NCBI GenBank assembly: GCA_964019415.1
Contig: OZ025877.1
Coordinates: forward strand, 5,230,242 to 5,294,241
Source of the DNA: Ianthella basta
Lineage: Eukaryota; Porifera; Demospongiae; Verongiida; Ianthellidae
Direction: 5' to 3'
DNA length: 64,000 nt
Shown here: piece by piece, positions 54,601 to 64,000 of the stretch
How positions within the stretch are numbered: position 1 is the stretch's first letter
Layout: the number at the start of each line of letters is the position of its first letter
Translations under genes and position numbers: made by a program
Notes under the pieces: model-generated
Told to the model about the DNA's origin: nothing
Databases searched by the model: none
What the model saw: only the letters and a program-made list of their open reading frames with translations

Positions 54601-57600
54601 TCATTTCTATGCACAGTAGGTACATAAATATATTATATGTTGGGAAAATGGTATTTCTTGTGCTCTTCATTTTTTAAGTTTCATTTCTGGATGACAACAT
54701 GACAGCAACAAGTTCCAGTGAGATCATGACAACAGCTAGTAAGCATCCATTCATTTTAATAATGCAAAGCAGATGAAGAAGAAGGCTTCAGTTATTTCCT
54801 CTCATAAGCTTCTTTGCTTGCTGAAGAAATTATATACCTCCTTGAGATAAACAGCCAAGCAGGAGGTTACTAAAGTATTGAATATCATTAATCTCCTCAC
54901 TCCAATTTAGTGTCTTCAAAAGCAAATACTACATTCGATTAAAACATGTATACTACCCCTTTGATGCAACTAGTCTGATGTGTTGTGGAGCACATGTATA
55001 GGCCAAAACACTGAACAACCATCCCGAGCAAGCATAGTATGACTCTTCCACTAATATTTGGCATAGGTCTGCAGGCCTGCACTTGGCATCACAGCCAAAT
55101 CATAGCAAAATCACAGATGTTCTGATGGATGAAAAGCAATGCTTGAATAGCCAGAGAGTAGCAAGGTCAGCGCTCTGTGAAGCTCCATCTACAAGATGTA
55201 GTGACTGTATGTTAGCTGTGTTGTGTTACCTGTAGTGCTGCATGGTTTCCCTAGGGTCTTGTATTATCATTTGGTTTTGCCTGCCTTCTGCATGGATGTA
55301 GCTTTTGATTGGTTATGTATCATGTGACTTGTATGGAGCACATGTGCCTTGTTCTGGTGTAATTGGTGTGGAACCACGTGCGAGTGACCATTAGCGTCCG
55401 CAGTTGTGCGTGCTTGGATTGTGCCAGCGACCTCGATATTGGCGACGAAGGTAAAGCGACAACAGACAATGGCCACTCATGGAAGCATCAGTGAGTTCCA
55501 GGGTAACCCAGAGGGGTGGACAGAGTACATCGAGCGTCTGGAGTGTTACGTCACCGCCAACGACATTGCTACCAACGAGAAAAGGAGAGCAATCTTCCTT
55601 GCTTGTTGTGGTGACACCACTTACAGCATAATACGTAGTCTGGCGGCTCCAAGGAAGCCAACGGAGATCCCATACAATGACTTGGTGAAATTAGCTCAGG
55701 CTCACTACAACCCCAGACCATCTCAGATCGTCCAGCGGTTGAAGTTCAACTCGAGGACACAGCAAGCAGGTGAGAGCATTGCTAGCTATGTTGCCAAACT
55801 CCGCCGACTCTCTGAACATTGTGAGTGTGGACCACTACCAACGATTGCCGTTTGGAGTTGCCTCAGCTCCCGCCATCTTTCAACGAACTGTGGAGTCGGT
55901 GCTACAAGGCCTCACTAACATATGTGTGTACCTGGATGATATACTCGTCTCAGGCAGGTCAGTGCAGGAGCACCTGGTGAACCTTGAGGAGGTCCTCAAA
56001 AGACTGGAAGACGCAGGGCTGAGACTTAAGAAAGATAAGTGCTCCTTTCTGATGCCAGAGGTGGAGTACTTAGGTCACCAGATCAGCAAGGAAGGCCTTC
56101 AACCCACCGAGGCCAAGGTATGGGCTGTGGCAGAAGCCCCGGAGCCCCAGCAAGTGGATGAACTGAGATCTTTCCTGGGCTTGGTAAATTATTACGGCAA
56201 GTTCTTGCCCAGCCTGACTTCCACAGCGGCCCCACTGTATCGTCTGCTCCAAAAGAAGGCCCACTGGGTTTGGGGGAAGGACTAGAGTACTGCTTTCGAG
56301 GAGGTGAAGAAATTGCTTCAGTCAGCAGACCTGTTAGTATAACACTTCGACCCCCAGAAACAGCCGGTGTTGGCTTGTGATGCGTCACCTTATGGGTTAG
56401 GGGCAGTTCTGTCTCATGTCATGGAAGATGGCACTGAGAAACCCATCGCCTTTGCCTCACGCACCCTAGCTCCACCTGAGAAGAGGTAGTCCCAGCTAGA
56501 TAAGGAAGCCCTAGCCATCATATTCGGGGTTAAGCAATTTCACCAATACCTCTATGGACGCCACTTCATCATCCACTCGGACCACAAGCCCCTGATGTTT
56601 ATCTTCAATGAGTTGAAAGCAATCCCGGCAATGGCATCAGCAAGAATCCAGAGATGGGCCCTCACCCTGAGCGGATATTCTTACACCATTCGATACAAAG
56701 TAGGGAAGGAGCATGCCAACGCCGACACCCTTAGCCGACTACCGTTAGCAGAGGTGCCAATTGAGGTACCTCGGCCAGCAGTGACCATCTTCTTGATGGA
56801 GCACCTGGCAGCCTCCCCAGTATCAGCAGCTAACATACGCTCCCAGACTGACAGAGACCCGACGCTGTCCAAGGTGAGACAGTTCATGACATGTGGGTGG
56901 CCTACACTTCCGGTCACATTCCCAGAGATGCAACCATTCAATCAACGACGTGAGGAGCTGAGTGTGGAAGATGGCTGCCTGCTGAGGGGAAGTAGAGTCA
57001 TTGTGCCACCAAGTCTTCGGAGCAAAGTCCTAGATCAGTTGCATGATGGTCACCCAGGCATTGGAAAAATGAAGGCCCTGGCCCGCCAGTATGTGTGGTG
57101 GCCTGGACTGGATGGAGATCTGAAGGGGCAAGTGGAGAAATGTGTTCCCTGCCAACCATAAGAGCCCGCCATCAGCACCATTACACCCTTGGGAGTTACC
57201 CCAAAAGCCCTGGGTGCAGGTGCATGCTAACTACGCAGGACCATTTCTGGGGCACATGTTTCTGATCTTGATAGATGCTCACTCTAAGTGGCTAGAGGTT
57301 CACATGACCAACTCCTCAACTTCATCGGCAACTATAGAATAGATGAGAAGCAGCTTTGCGACTTTGGGTCTTCCTGAGCAATTGGTCACAGACAACGGAC
57401 CATCCTTCACCAGTGAAGAGTTTGCTCTGTTTTTGCAGATGAATGGGATTAAGCACATCACAACCGCCCCATACCACCCGGGATCTAATGGGCTGGCAGA
57501 GCGGGCTGTACAGACGCTTAAGTCAGGACTGAAGAAGATCGCAGAAGGCAGTTTGGCTAACCGCCTGTCTAGATTCCTCCTGAGCTACCGAACTACGCCT

Positions 57601-60600
57601 CACTCAACAACGGGAGGGACACCCTCAGAGCTAATGTTTGGTCATCAGTTGCGGACACGTATGGATCTGCTGAAACCAGACATTGGCAGAAGGGTACGCT
57701 TCGATCAGGATCAGCAGAAGCAGGGGCATGATGCCCATGCAAGACCCAGAGAGTTCGCGGTGGGCACTAGAGTGTATGCCAAGAACTTTGGTAGAGGGTC
57801 CCCTTGGCTGCCCGGATTGGTTCAAGAGGCGAAGAGGCCAGTTTCCTACACTGTAGAGTTGGAGGACGGCCGGGTTGTCCACAGACATGTAGACCATGTA
57901 CGTGTCCATACACCCACAGATGGTGTACCACCAGAGGCTGACGAGCCTGATGACTTTTTCCGGTCGACATTTCAACTCCAAGCTCTGATCTGCCAGTGGC
58001 TCCGGCAGGCCCTTCCGCAGGTCCTCGGCGTTCCTCCCATCCCCGCCACCCTCCAGATCGTCTCGTATTCTGGGGTGCCAATTGACTAAAGGGGAGGGGT
58101 GTAGTGACTGTATGTTAGCTGTGTTGTGTTACCTGTAGTGCTGCATGGTTTCCCTAGGGTCTTGTATTATCATTTGGTTTTGCCTGCCTTCTGCATGGAT
58201 GTAGCTTTTGATTGGTTATGTATCATGTGACTTGTATGGAGCACATGTGCCTTGTTCTGGTGTATTTGGTGTGGAACCACGTGCGAGTGACCATTAGCGT
58301 CCGCAGTTGTGTGTGCTTAGATTGTGCCAGCGACCTCGATACAAGACTTCTGTGATTTCACACAACATAGCATGTTGAGAAACAATTGGACCATCATTCC
58401 ATCTCAGCAGCACAGGAGATCATGAACAAGGTGTCAAAAATAAGTCTGTTTATTGCCCAGGTAGCAGCCAACAGCTAGCAGACCACGTCTGTAGCTGCCC
58501 CAATTGCTGCACAGAATGTTTCCAACCAGTAAGGCCTCTCATGGCTACCAATGTTCCTAGCTACCAAGGGAGACGTGGCGACTGACGTGTTCTACTGGAA
58601 AGGAAGCGACTATTTCCTGGAAGCTGACAATAAAGGGTCAAACAATTATCACATGTCAATGTGAACCATTTGTTGTTTGCAATGAATGAATGTTCAAATA
58701 ATTTGTTCCACCGGCAGAGATAGTTGAATATGCAGGTCAGTTATGTAGTGAATACTGGAATTAAGAGGAGAAAGTCAGAGGAGGAGTGGGATGGGTAAAT
58801 ATGACCGGAGGAAAGCACTTTGTAGTCATCACCCCATAATCCTTGAGGGTTATGAGGTGTTTCGTTCCAAACAAATAAACTGATTCATGAACAAAATGAA
58901 GTATTGTGACATCTGAGGCCATTGTATGACGTTATAGGCTCACAAAAATATTCAAACAAATTATTATTCAATACATGGCTAACAAACAAATATTTGACTA
59001 CTCAGTTATTCGCTTGACCCTTACTGTTAATCTAAAAATTACATTGAAATTGCTTGCCTGCCAAAGAAACCGCCAGTGAAGCCATTCACCTACTGACAAT
59101 CATTCTTGCAAACACACAAGATACCTCGAAAGGTCAAATCTAACAAAGGACCACATTTTGCAGCTTTGGAGTTAGCCAAGTTTGCTAGAGCTTATGACTT
59201 TCTACTCCATTGAAGAATATGGCTACAGTCTAGTAAAGCACAAACATTCTTTTGATCTATGCCACAGGGCTCATAGCCTGGATAGCTGGATGACAGAAGA
59301 TCTCGTCTGGGTTTCCCAGAGCCAGACCAAGGGAATGGTGCTCACAGAGGTGCTACCAAGGACATAACAGGTGATAGCCTAAAGTCGGGTTCTCACAAAA
59401 AAAAACACCAGTAATCGAAATTGCTCCTTCTGCCCCCAATACCAGAGTGAAGAAGATCTACACCTCTAGATGATCCATGTCACCAGCACCTCTCAAGTAA
59501 GGTCTGCAGCATAAACAGAACAGTCTCAGTGTTTGGTGCAAGGATAATGGTTACATCTTAATTGCACTTAATAATAATAAATGATTGAAACAAACAAATC
59601 AAATGGTGCAATCAAATCTTTGGCTACTGCCTTCTGGGAGAACTCCCAGTAATAGTAAAACAGTTTGCAAGTGTAAGATAGGTAAACACTGAAGAGATTG
59701 GACAGTGAAGTGTAGTTATGTTTGTGAGTAGTAATTCAATAGAACCTCCCAGCAACTCTGACACAATATTCTTTAGATAAATTATGCATACATACGTAGC
59801 TGTGCATGAGCACACTCCATAGTGTGCATTGATCTAGTAACAGATAGTTAGGTGCTTTAATTTGTTTATCAGTAGTGCGGTAGGATTAATTAGCCACCTG
59901 GTTTGTACTATTGCATGTGTCCTTGTTCTTTCTTTTTACAATTTATTTAAAATTTTAATTCAACTTCACTTAATTTCAGAAGCAAAAAATTCAATACATA
60001 CTGTAGTTGATATTGGTATTTTGTAACTTACTTCGAGGTCCGCCTCTCTTCCAGTTAGTTTCTCTTTTGTTTCCTCCAATTCAGCCTACATTTAGAAGAA
60101 TAGCAGGAAACTGACACATAAACAAGACAGCAATACACACTTGCAGCATAAGCCCCACACAGTGTCACATCAGTGAATGTTGCTATCCTAACCATGTGAT
60201 TTACCATGCAAGAGGATACATCGCATTCGCACAGTGAAATACGTAATTAAACAACTTCACTACTTGAAACCAAATGCCAGTAACAATTCAGGTAAGGCAT
60301 GAAAAGCTACCAAGAACATGTACTGTACATATATTTTCAAATTTTAGAGTGGACACTCTACACATAAGTACTGTATGCAAAATTAAGTAAAGATAGGTAC
60401 TGGACTAGTGTGGTCTCTAGGGTACTAGGCACCTAACAAATGTGCCAGTAAACCAGCAAACAAAACATTCCTTAACAGTAGATTTATGCACATAAACAAC
60501 TGTAATCCGTCATTCAGTTGGTCAACAGGATAAGGGCAATGCTGAACTCTGCTAGTACTCATATAAGTGTGGGATCCGGGAATGTAGGTGCATGGTAAAT

Positions 60601-62204
60601 GTGCACGTTGCGCACACACACACACATACACACGTGCACACACATACACGCATACAGACATTACATGAGCCTAACAACTAGAAAGGAGTTATCTGCATAC
60701 CCGCAGGTTCCTTTTGTCGTCCTTGAGAGCATGCAAATCTTTGTCTGACTTATGTAGTGCATCTTCTAGCTGCAACGACTGTGCCTCTGCTAGTTCCAGT
60801 CTTGTCTCCAGTTGTTCAACTTTCCTCCGGAGCTCAGGATGTTTCTGAAACATAACACAAGTAATGACAACACAACAAATGTGAAAGCCACATGAAATAA
60901 CTGTACAACAAATATGACATAACAGCCAAGCTTCATATTTAGAATCTGCTTATGACAACACAAGGCTGCGATCCCCATGCCATTTATGAGAAGTCATCAC
61001 ATTCACAATTCAGTCTGAACCTCAGCAACCCCATCTCTCTCGCAGCAACTTTTTCGCAGCTTTTTTAGCACCACTCCACATCATTCAGCTGGAGGAAGAA
61101 GTAGTGCTCTTTCTCTTGGACATCACTACTACAGCAGGAACTCTAATTAGTCACCATTCGTTACGCTGTGATCAAATCATACCCCAGCTTGCACCTCAGA
61201 TGTTGAATTGTTACAATTTGTGCAGAAGCCAGACACAGCATCAATTCAGACTGGTGTCTATTAAAGAAGAGCTGCTCTGACCTGGGACTTTATTTGAGCC
61301 CAGCCTCTACTTGAGCTGGCTTCTATACAGACATATTCAGTACAGGCACACACAATCTTAAGCATAAACTTACCAAAGACATCAACTGGGAGTGGATGGT
61401 AGCCACATCAGGCCGCAGCTGGTACTGGTTTTGCAAGCACCAAATGATGAGTGGCTTCATTGGGTGGCCACTGTCAAGCAAGTCAAGGTCCTTTCTTCGC
61501 CGCTCAACTTCTTGAGATGAACCAATATTGGTCATCCGTGCAGGAGGAGGTGTGCACGTGCTGAGTTCCAGCATCAGCACTCCCATGGAGAAGGAATCCA
61601 CTTTGAGGTTGTAGTGAGGCTCTTCCTTTAAGGCCTCTGGAGGCATGAAAACAAATGCACCTGGTGCCAAGGTCCCCATGTAATCACTGGACCCTGCCAG
61701 TAGCACTGACTGACCCAAATCCCCAATCTTTATAGATCCATCTTCGCCTACGAGAATATTCTTATCATTGAGGTCACGATGAGCAATCGGTTGTTTCTGC
61801 CCATGTAGAAACTTCAAGCCTTCTGCAATGCTCAAAGATATGCTCAAATGGTCCTCCACGGATATCTTGTCGGCACCACGCTTCTTACGCTCTAGATACT
61901 CGCGTAGATTCTCTTTCATCGGCTCCATTAGCAGCAATGGCTCCTTGGTCGTTTTCTCCCAGAAGGCTCCGAGAGAGCGTACGATGTTCGGATGGCGCAG
62001 TGTCTCCAGTATCTGGCACTCCTTCTCAAAGTTACGAAGCTGATCTGGGCTATTTGCCAATAGCACTGCGTGAATCCGCTTGATCATGACTGGCTTCCCT
62101 TCCAGTTCGCCGAGACATACTGTCCCATACGAACCACGACCTTTCTCTTCTTTGATTACTAGCGAAGGTGGCTTCGGAAGGAAAACAGTACCTGTTGTAG
62201 CCAT
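47850..62204 (-). CDS. Gene C: RIP-like kinase - coiled coil - macro fusion gene (model)
   Basis: Seven exons: 62,204-61,374 (kinase, 831), 60,844-60,701 (144), 60,085-60,032 (54), 54,485-54,363 (123), 54,083-53,997 (87), 52,457-52,310 (148), 51,658-47,850. The first five junctions are phase 0 and the last phase 1: ..ACAAATGAAA joins ATGATGGGG to read N-D-G. The predicted product is about 1,730 residues: kinase (1-277), five coiled-coil blocks (to about 462), then macro-like and macro modules. The 5.5-kb intron between exons 3 and 4 holds the LTR retrotransposon. No stop interrupts the join. RNA evidence is not available here, so separate transcripts remain possible, but the phase match across all six introns is strong support. 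Confidence 0.72.
52310..54485 (-). CDS. Coiled-coil exons 4 to 6 of gene C
   Basis: 54,485-54,363 ([20 protein letters not shown]), 54,083-53,997 ([20 protein letters not shown]) and 52,457-52,310 ([20 protein letters not shown]). GT-AG junctions, lengths 123, 87 and 148 bases, identical to gene B. The intron between exons 5 and 6 (52,458-53,996) includes an open stretch at 52,851-53,069 and a G-rich low-complexity tract (about 53,649-53,692) but no convincing exon. Confidence 0.8.
53649..53692. repeat. G-rich low-complexity tract
   Basis: Runs of eight and more than ten guanines separated by CAAATTTATGGCAAA, inside an intron of gene C. G-quadruplex formation is possible. Confidence 0.7.
55197..55438 (+). 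mobile_element. 5' LTR
   Basis: 242 bases, starting TGTAGTGACTG and ending CGATA. Confidence 0.92.
55469..55918 (+). pseudogene. gag: gag, truncated
   Basis: ATG at 55,469. Typical Gypsy gag with [17 protein letters not shown] near the start, [20 protein letters not shown] and [13 protein letters not shown]. After LSEHCECG the gag sequence stops matching the family, and the next frame is already RT; the remaining gag-frame codons to 55,918 are out-of-frame RT sequence. No CCHC knuckle is present. Confidence 0.85.
55830..58089 (+). pseudogene. pol: pol remnant: RT C-half, RNase H, integrase
   Basis: RT begins at [16 protein letters not shown] (about 55,835) with the YLDD active site. RNase H includes [15 protein letters not shown] and HSDHKPL. 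Integrase has an HHCC finger (H..H...C..C at about 57,036-57,156), the DDE second D in [10 protein letters not shown] and E in [11 protein letters not shown], and a C-terminal GPY/F-like segment. Defects: in-frame stops near 56,284, 56,339, 56,487 and 57,340, a frameshift near 57,160, and N in place of the first integrase D (HANYAGPF). Clearly inactive. Confidence 0.88.
58100..58341 (+). mobile_element. 3' LTR
   Basis: 242 bases, same ends as the 5' LTR. Differs at GTATTT/GTAATT, GTGTGTGC/GTGCGTGC and CTTAG/CTTGG. Confidence 0.92.
58626..59032. repeat. Imperfect long-TIR fold-back element (copy C)
   Basis: Third copy of the repeat at 514-920, nearly identical to it. Confidence 0.4.
60032..60844 (-). 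CDS. Coiled-coil exons 2 and 3 of gene C
   Basis: 60,844-60,701 ([20 protein letters not shown], last codon CGG where A and B have CAG) and 60,085-60,032 ([18 protein letters not shown]). Phase 0. Compared with gene A, the intron has an extra ~165 bases (about 60,500-60,662) with a CA-rich microsatellite right after exon 2. Confidence 0.8.
60612..60655. repeat. CA-rich microsatellite
   Basis: Interrupted (CA)n within an insertion absent from genes A and B. Confidence 0.7.
60950..61337. mobile_element. Truncated TIR element in kinase intron 1 (copy C)
   Basis: Same family and place as 2,675-3,080. Confidence 0.5.
61374..62204 (-). CDS. RIP-like (TKL) protein kinase, first exon, gene C
   Basis: 831 bases, 277 codons, start [14 protein letters not shown]. 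It differs from A/B at [11 protein letters not shown] (A/B GAFWDNATKEP) and ISVEDHL (A/B ICVEDHL). All catalytic motifs are as in kinase A ([26 protein letters not shown]). An upstream in-frame ATG at 62,261 is not shared with A or B. Homology to A and B ends a few bases upstream of the ATG, so C has a different promoter. Confidence 0.9.
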
Positions 62205-62543
62205 CTTGCCCAGTGTAACACAGCCACTCCCCCTGGGCCGTTGCGTGTATTGGCCATGCAAAGATGCATAAGTAAATGCGCATGACAGCTTTGTGTTGCT
62301 GAATATTACTGAATAGTAATAGGTAGTATTAAATGCAGTATTATAATTATACGTACTATGTGAAACATATACAAAGGTCCTCTTACCCTAATTTACAAAT
62401 CTATGTTGTACTAGTAGCTATACCTAGCTAGCTATGATATATAGTTGCTGTATCAATCAATCGTTATTAGAGTGCGCCACACCTGAAGGTGCTAGGACAC
62501 AGATAGGTCCAATTAATGTAGCACTATCACAAAGGTACATGGA
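62205..62543. other. 5' flank of gene C, unlike A and B
   Basis: No homology to 3,942-4,200 or 32,736-33,000 beyond the first few bases. AT-rich, no gene recognised. Must contain the promoter of gene C if the gene is expressed. Confidence 0.5.
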
Positions 62544-63542
62544 CTAAACATGGACATGTGAAGGAAGTTGTTGCATGTATAATAGAGTCATAGACATAAA
62601 ACGGGCACACCACATGGATCTGATGCATTTCATAATACTAGTGTTAGTACAAGCTGCGGACAGAATGATGGCAGTCCACTTCTTAATAGAGGTCCCCTGT
62701 GGCCAGATGTCCATCCCAGGCTGTGCAAGCAGGGGCCGTCTGATGTGGTCCCTGGCAGGGCATTGTAGCAGCCAATGGCAGACATCCTCAACTTCTCCAC
62801 TCTGACACTCTTTGCAAACTCTGTCATCCCTTGTCACTCCTTGCCATCTCCCAACCTCAATCTGAAAATGCTGCTGTTCCTCCTCTTAATTTCATTAACA
62901 TCGTCCTCTCCCTCTTCTCCTTTACCAATGCACAACTCGATTCTAGCTTAAGATCAGCAATCTCTCTGAGTATACTCAGCTTGGGCTTGTCTTCCATGTC
63001 CTCTTTCATCATTGGCGTCACCCTCCTCCATGCAACACTGTCCAACATCTCCTGAATCTCTGAATCAGACAGATTCTTCACCACATCCACTCCCATACCA
63101 CTCCACCCAAAGTCACCAACACACTTAGCCGTGTTCTTCACCCAGGCACCCTTACCACATCCCACAGAGTGTCTAGCTATCTGCCTCAGTAATCTGCCCT
63201 CGTATGCCTCAGCACTCATCACCTTCAGTCAGAACCGCACACACTGCATCATCGCCTTCCACACCAAGGGCATCACCTCCATGGCATCAAACAGTAATCA
63301 ACCACCGAACTGCCTCTGCTAGAGATACATGTGAACTGGTCCTGACCCTGATGACCATTGACAAACACCAACACTGAGCTCCTCATACACTGGACTAGCA
63401 GTTCGCCATGGTCATTCCTCTCCAGATCCACACAACCTCTAGCTGACTCTTTGTCCACATTGCTCAGCCCACCACATCTTGCATTAAAGTCCCCACACAC
63501 AACCACCTCGGTCCGTGTACCTTTGTGCCAATCCATTCTCAA
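62544..63542 (-). mobile_element. Internally deleted non-LTR (LINE) retrotransposon
   Basis: Reading leftward: APE-type endonuclease C-half (VVVCGDFNARCGGLSN, FVNGHQGQDQFTCISS, SVVDYCLMPW) at 63,542-63,273, then without any reverse transcriptase a C-terminal region (AYEGRLLRQIARHSVGCGKG; WVKNTAKCVGDFGWSGMGV) and a terminal CCHC-like motif (VCKECQSGEVEDVCHWLLQC) ending near 62,544. Stops and frame changes lie between the parts. An RT-less deletion derivative; its 5' end is not recognised beyond 63,542. Confidence 0.75.
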
Positions 63543-64000
63543 TTCCTACCCCATGAATTGGAAGTTGAAAATGGCCGATTCTCAACTTTCTGTCAGAATT
63601 GGAAAACAGCAAAACCGGGAGACTCCGATTCGCAATAAAATGGAACTGCTCGGACAACGTGATCGTTGATTTACCATGTCGTGAAGTTGAAAGTGCGTGC
63701 TGAGCCAGGATTGTTTTCTGAAAGGCAGCGTGAATCCTGTGGTTCTGAAAGGCAGCGGTCCGGGGTGGAGGCGCTTCTTGGGACCTTTCCCCGGCGTTAA
63801 GGTCTCTGCCGGCCTCATCGCTTCTGTGTAGCGTCACCTGTTATAGCGTCGCAATCTTGTGTCCCGCAGATGTGTGCGTGTATACCCGTGTCCCCCTTGC
63901 AAGCCTCTCAAGATCGTGGACGTCTGCACAGAAAGTGTCCTCTTGCGCGCTGCGCAGTGAGGGATCCGATTCCCCTTCCTGACGGCACCGTTCTTCCACA
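63543..64000. other. Unrecognised GC-richer sequence at the right edge
   Basis: More CpG than the rest of the window after about 63,740. A minus-strand open stretch (63,837-63,484) shows no family features. Could be the 5' region of the LINE, or a promoter of the next gene. Confidence 0.3.

Larger units (their letters stand above)
55192..58346 (+). mobile_element. Gypsy-type LTR retrotransposon with internal deletion
   Basis: Complete insertion: 5-base target duplication CAAGA (55,192-55,196; 58,342-58,346), two 242-base LTRs differing at three positions by my reading, primer-binding-like TTGGCGACGAAG from 55,439, and polypurine tract AAAGGGGAGGGG (58,088-58,099). Order gag, RT, RNase H, integrase indicates Ty3/Gypsy. 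The inside is only 2.66 kb: gag runs directly into the middle of reverse transcriptase, so nucleocapsid, protease and the N-terminal RT are missing. Inserted in antisense to host gene C, in an intron. Non-autonomous. Confidence 0.93.

Noticed and set aside
57142..58089. Intact integrase gene
   Set aside because: A frameshift near 57,160, a stop at 57,340 and replacement of the first catalytic aspartate show that it is inactive.

Overview
The window looks like nuclear DNA of an early-branching animal, most plausibly a demosponge. The evidence is intron-containing genes with GT-AG junctions, AT-rich introns full of small TIR elements, and combinations of RIP-like kinase, death-domain, coiled-coil and macro domains in a tandem array. 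The species assignment is inference. I recognise no rRNA, tRNA, CRISPR or bacterial-type operon.

Nearly all host genes are on the minus strand, so the array reads right to left. (1) 62,204 to 47,850: a long gene (gene C) joining a RIP-like kinase exon, five coiled-coil exons and one 3.8-kb exon with three macro-like repeats and two macro domains; all junctions I checked are in phase. An LTR retrotransposon (55,197-58,341) sits in one intron. (2) 46,562 to 36,518: a gene with a death-domain exon, coiled-coil exons and a macro/macro-like exon, with a THAP transposase plus YqaJ-type nuclease transposon in its largest intron. (3) 32,735 to 26,342: a second kinase plus coiled-coil gene (gene B). 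(4) 24,852 to 14,071: one or two genes starting MGDSN, made only of phase-1 exons and ending in a macro plus two macro-like repeats; part of it is duplicated (18.2-21.6 kb against 21.8-25.7 kb), with a local inversion. (5) 10,170-12,382, plus strand: the 3' half of a CHMP7-like ESCRT-III gene. (6) 8,840-7,686: a broken macro-like gene. (7) 3,941 to 1,926 and beyond the left edge: a third kinase plus coiled-coil gene (gene A).

The layout comes from segmental duplication. 1-3,950 resembles 58,114-62,210 (kinases A and C, including the same LTR insertion). 3,980-9,830 resembles 32,770-44,810 (A and B), but A has lost 6.1 kb. Unit A is therefore a mosaic. Mobile DNA includes the LTR element, two LINE remnants, the THAP/YqaJ element, a non-autonomous Helitron with clear ends, several TIR/MITE families and large fold-back palindromes, one of which carries a hammerhead-ribozyme-like core on both arms.

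If the models are right, the locus encodes proteins that link a RIP-like kinase or a death domain, through coiled coils, to ADP-ribose-binding macro modules and a repeated macro-like module. That suggests an expanding signalling or innate-immune family. The function is inferred; the architecture and phases are read from the sequence.
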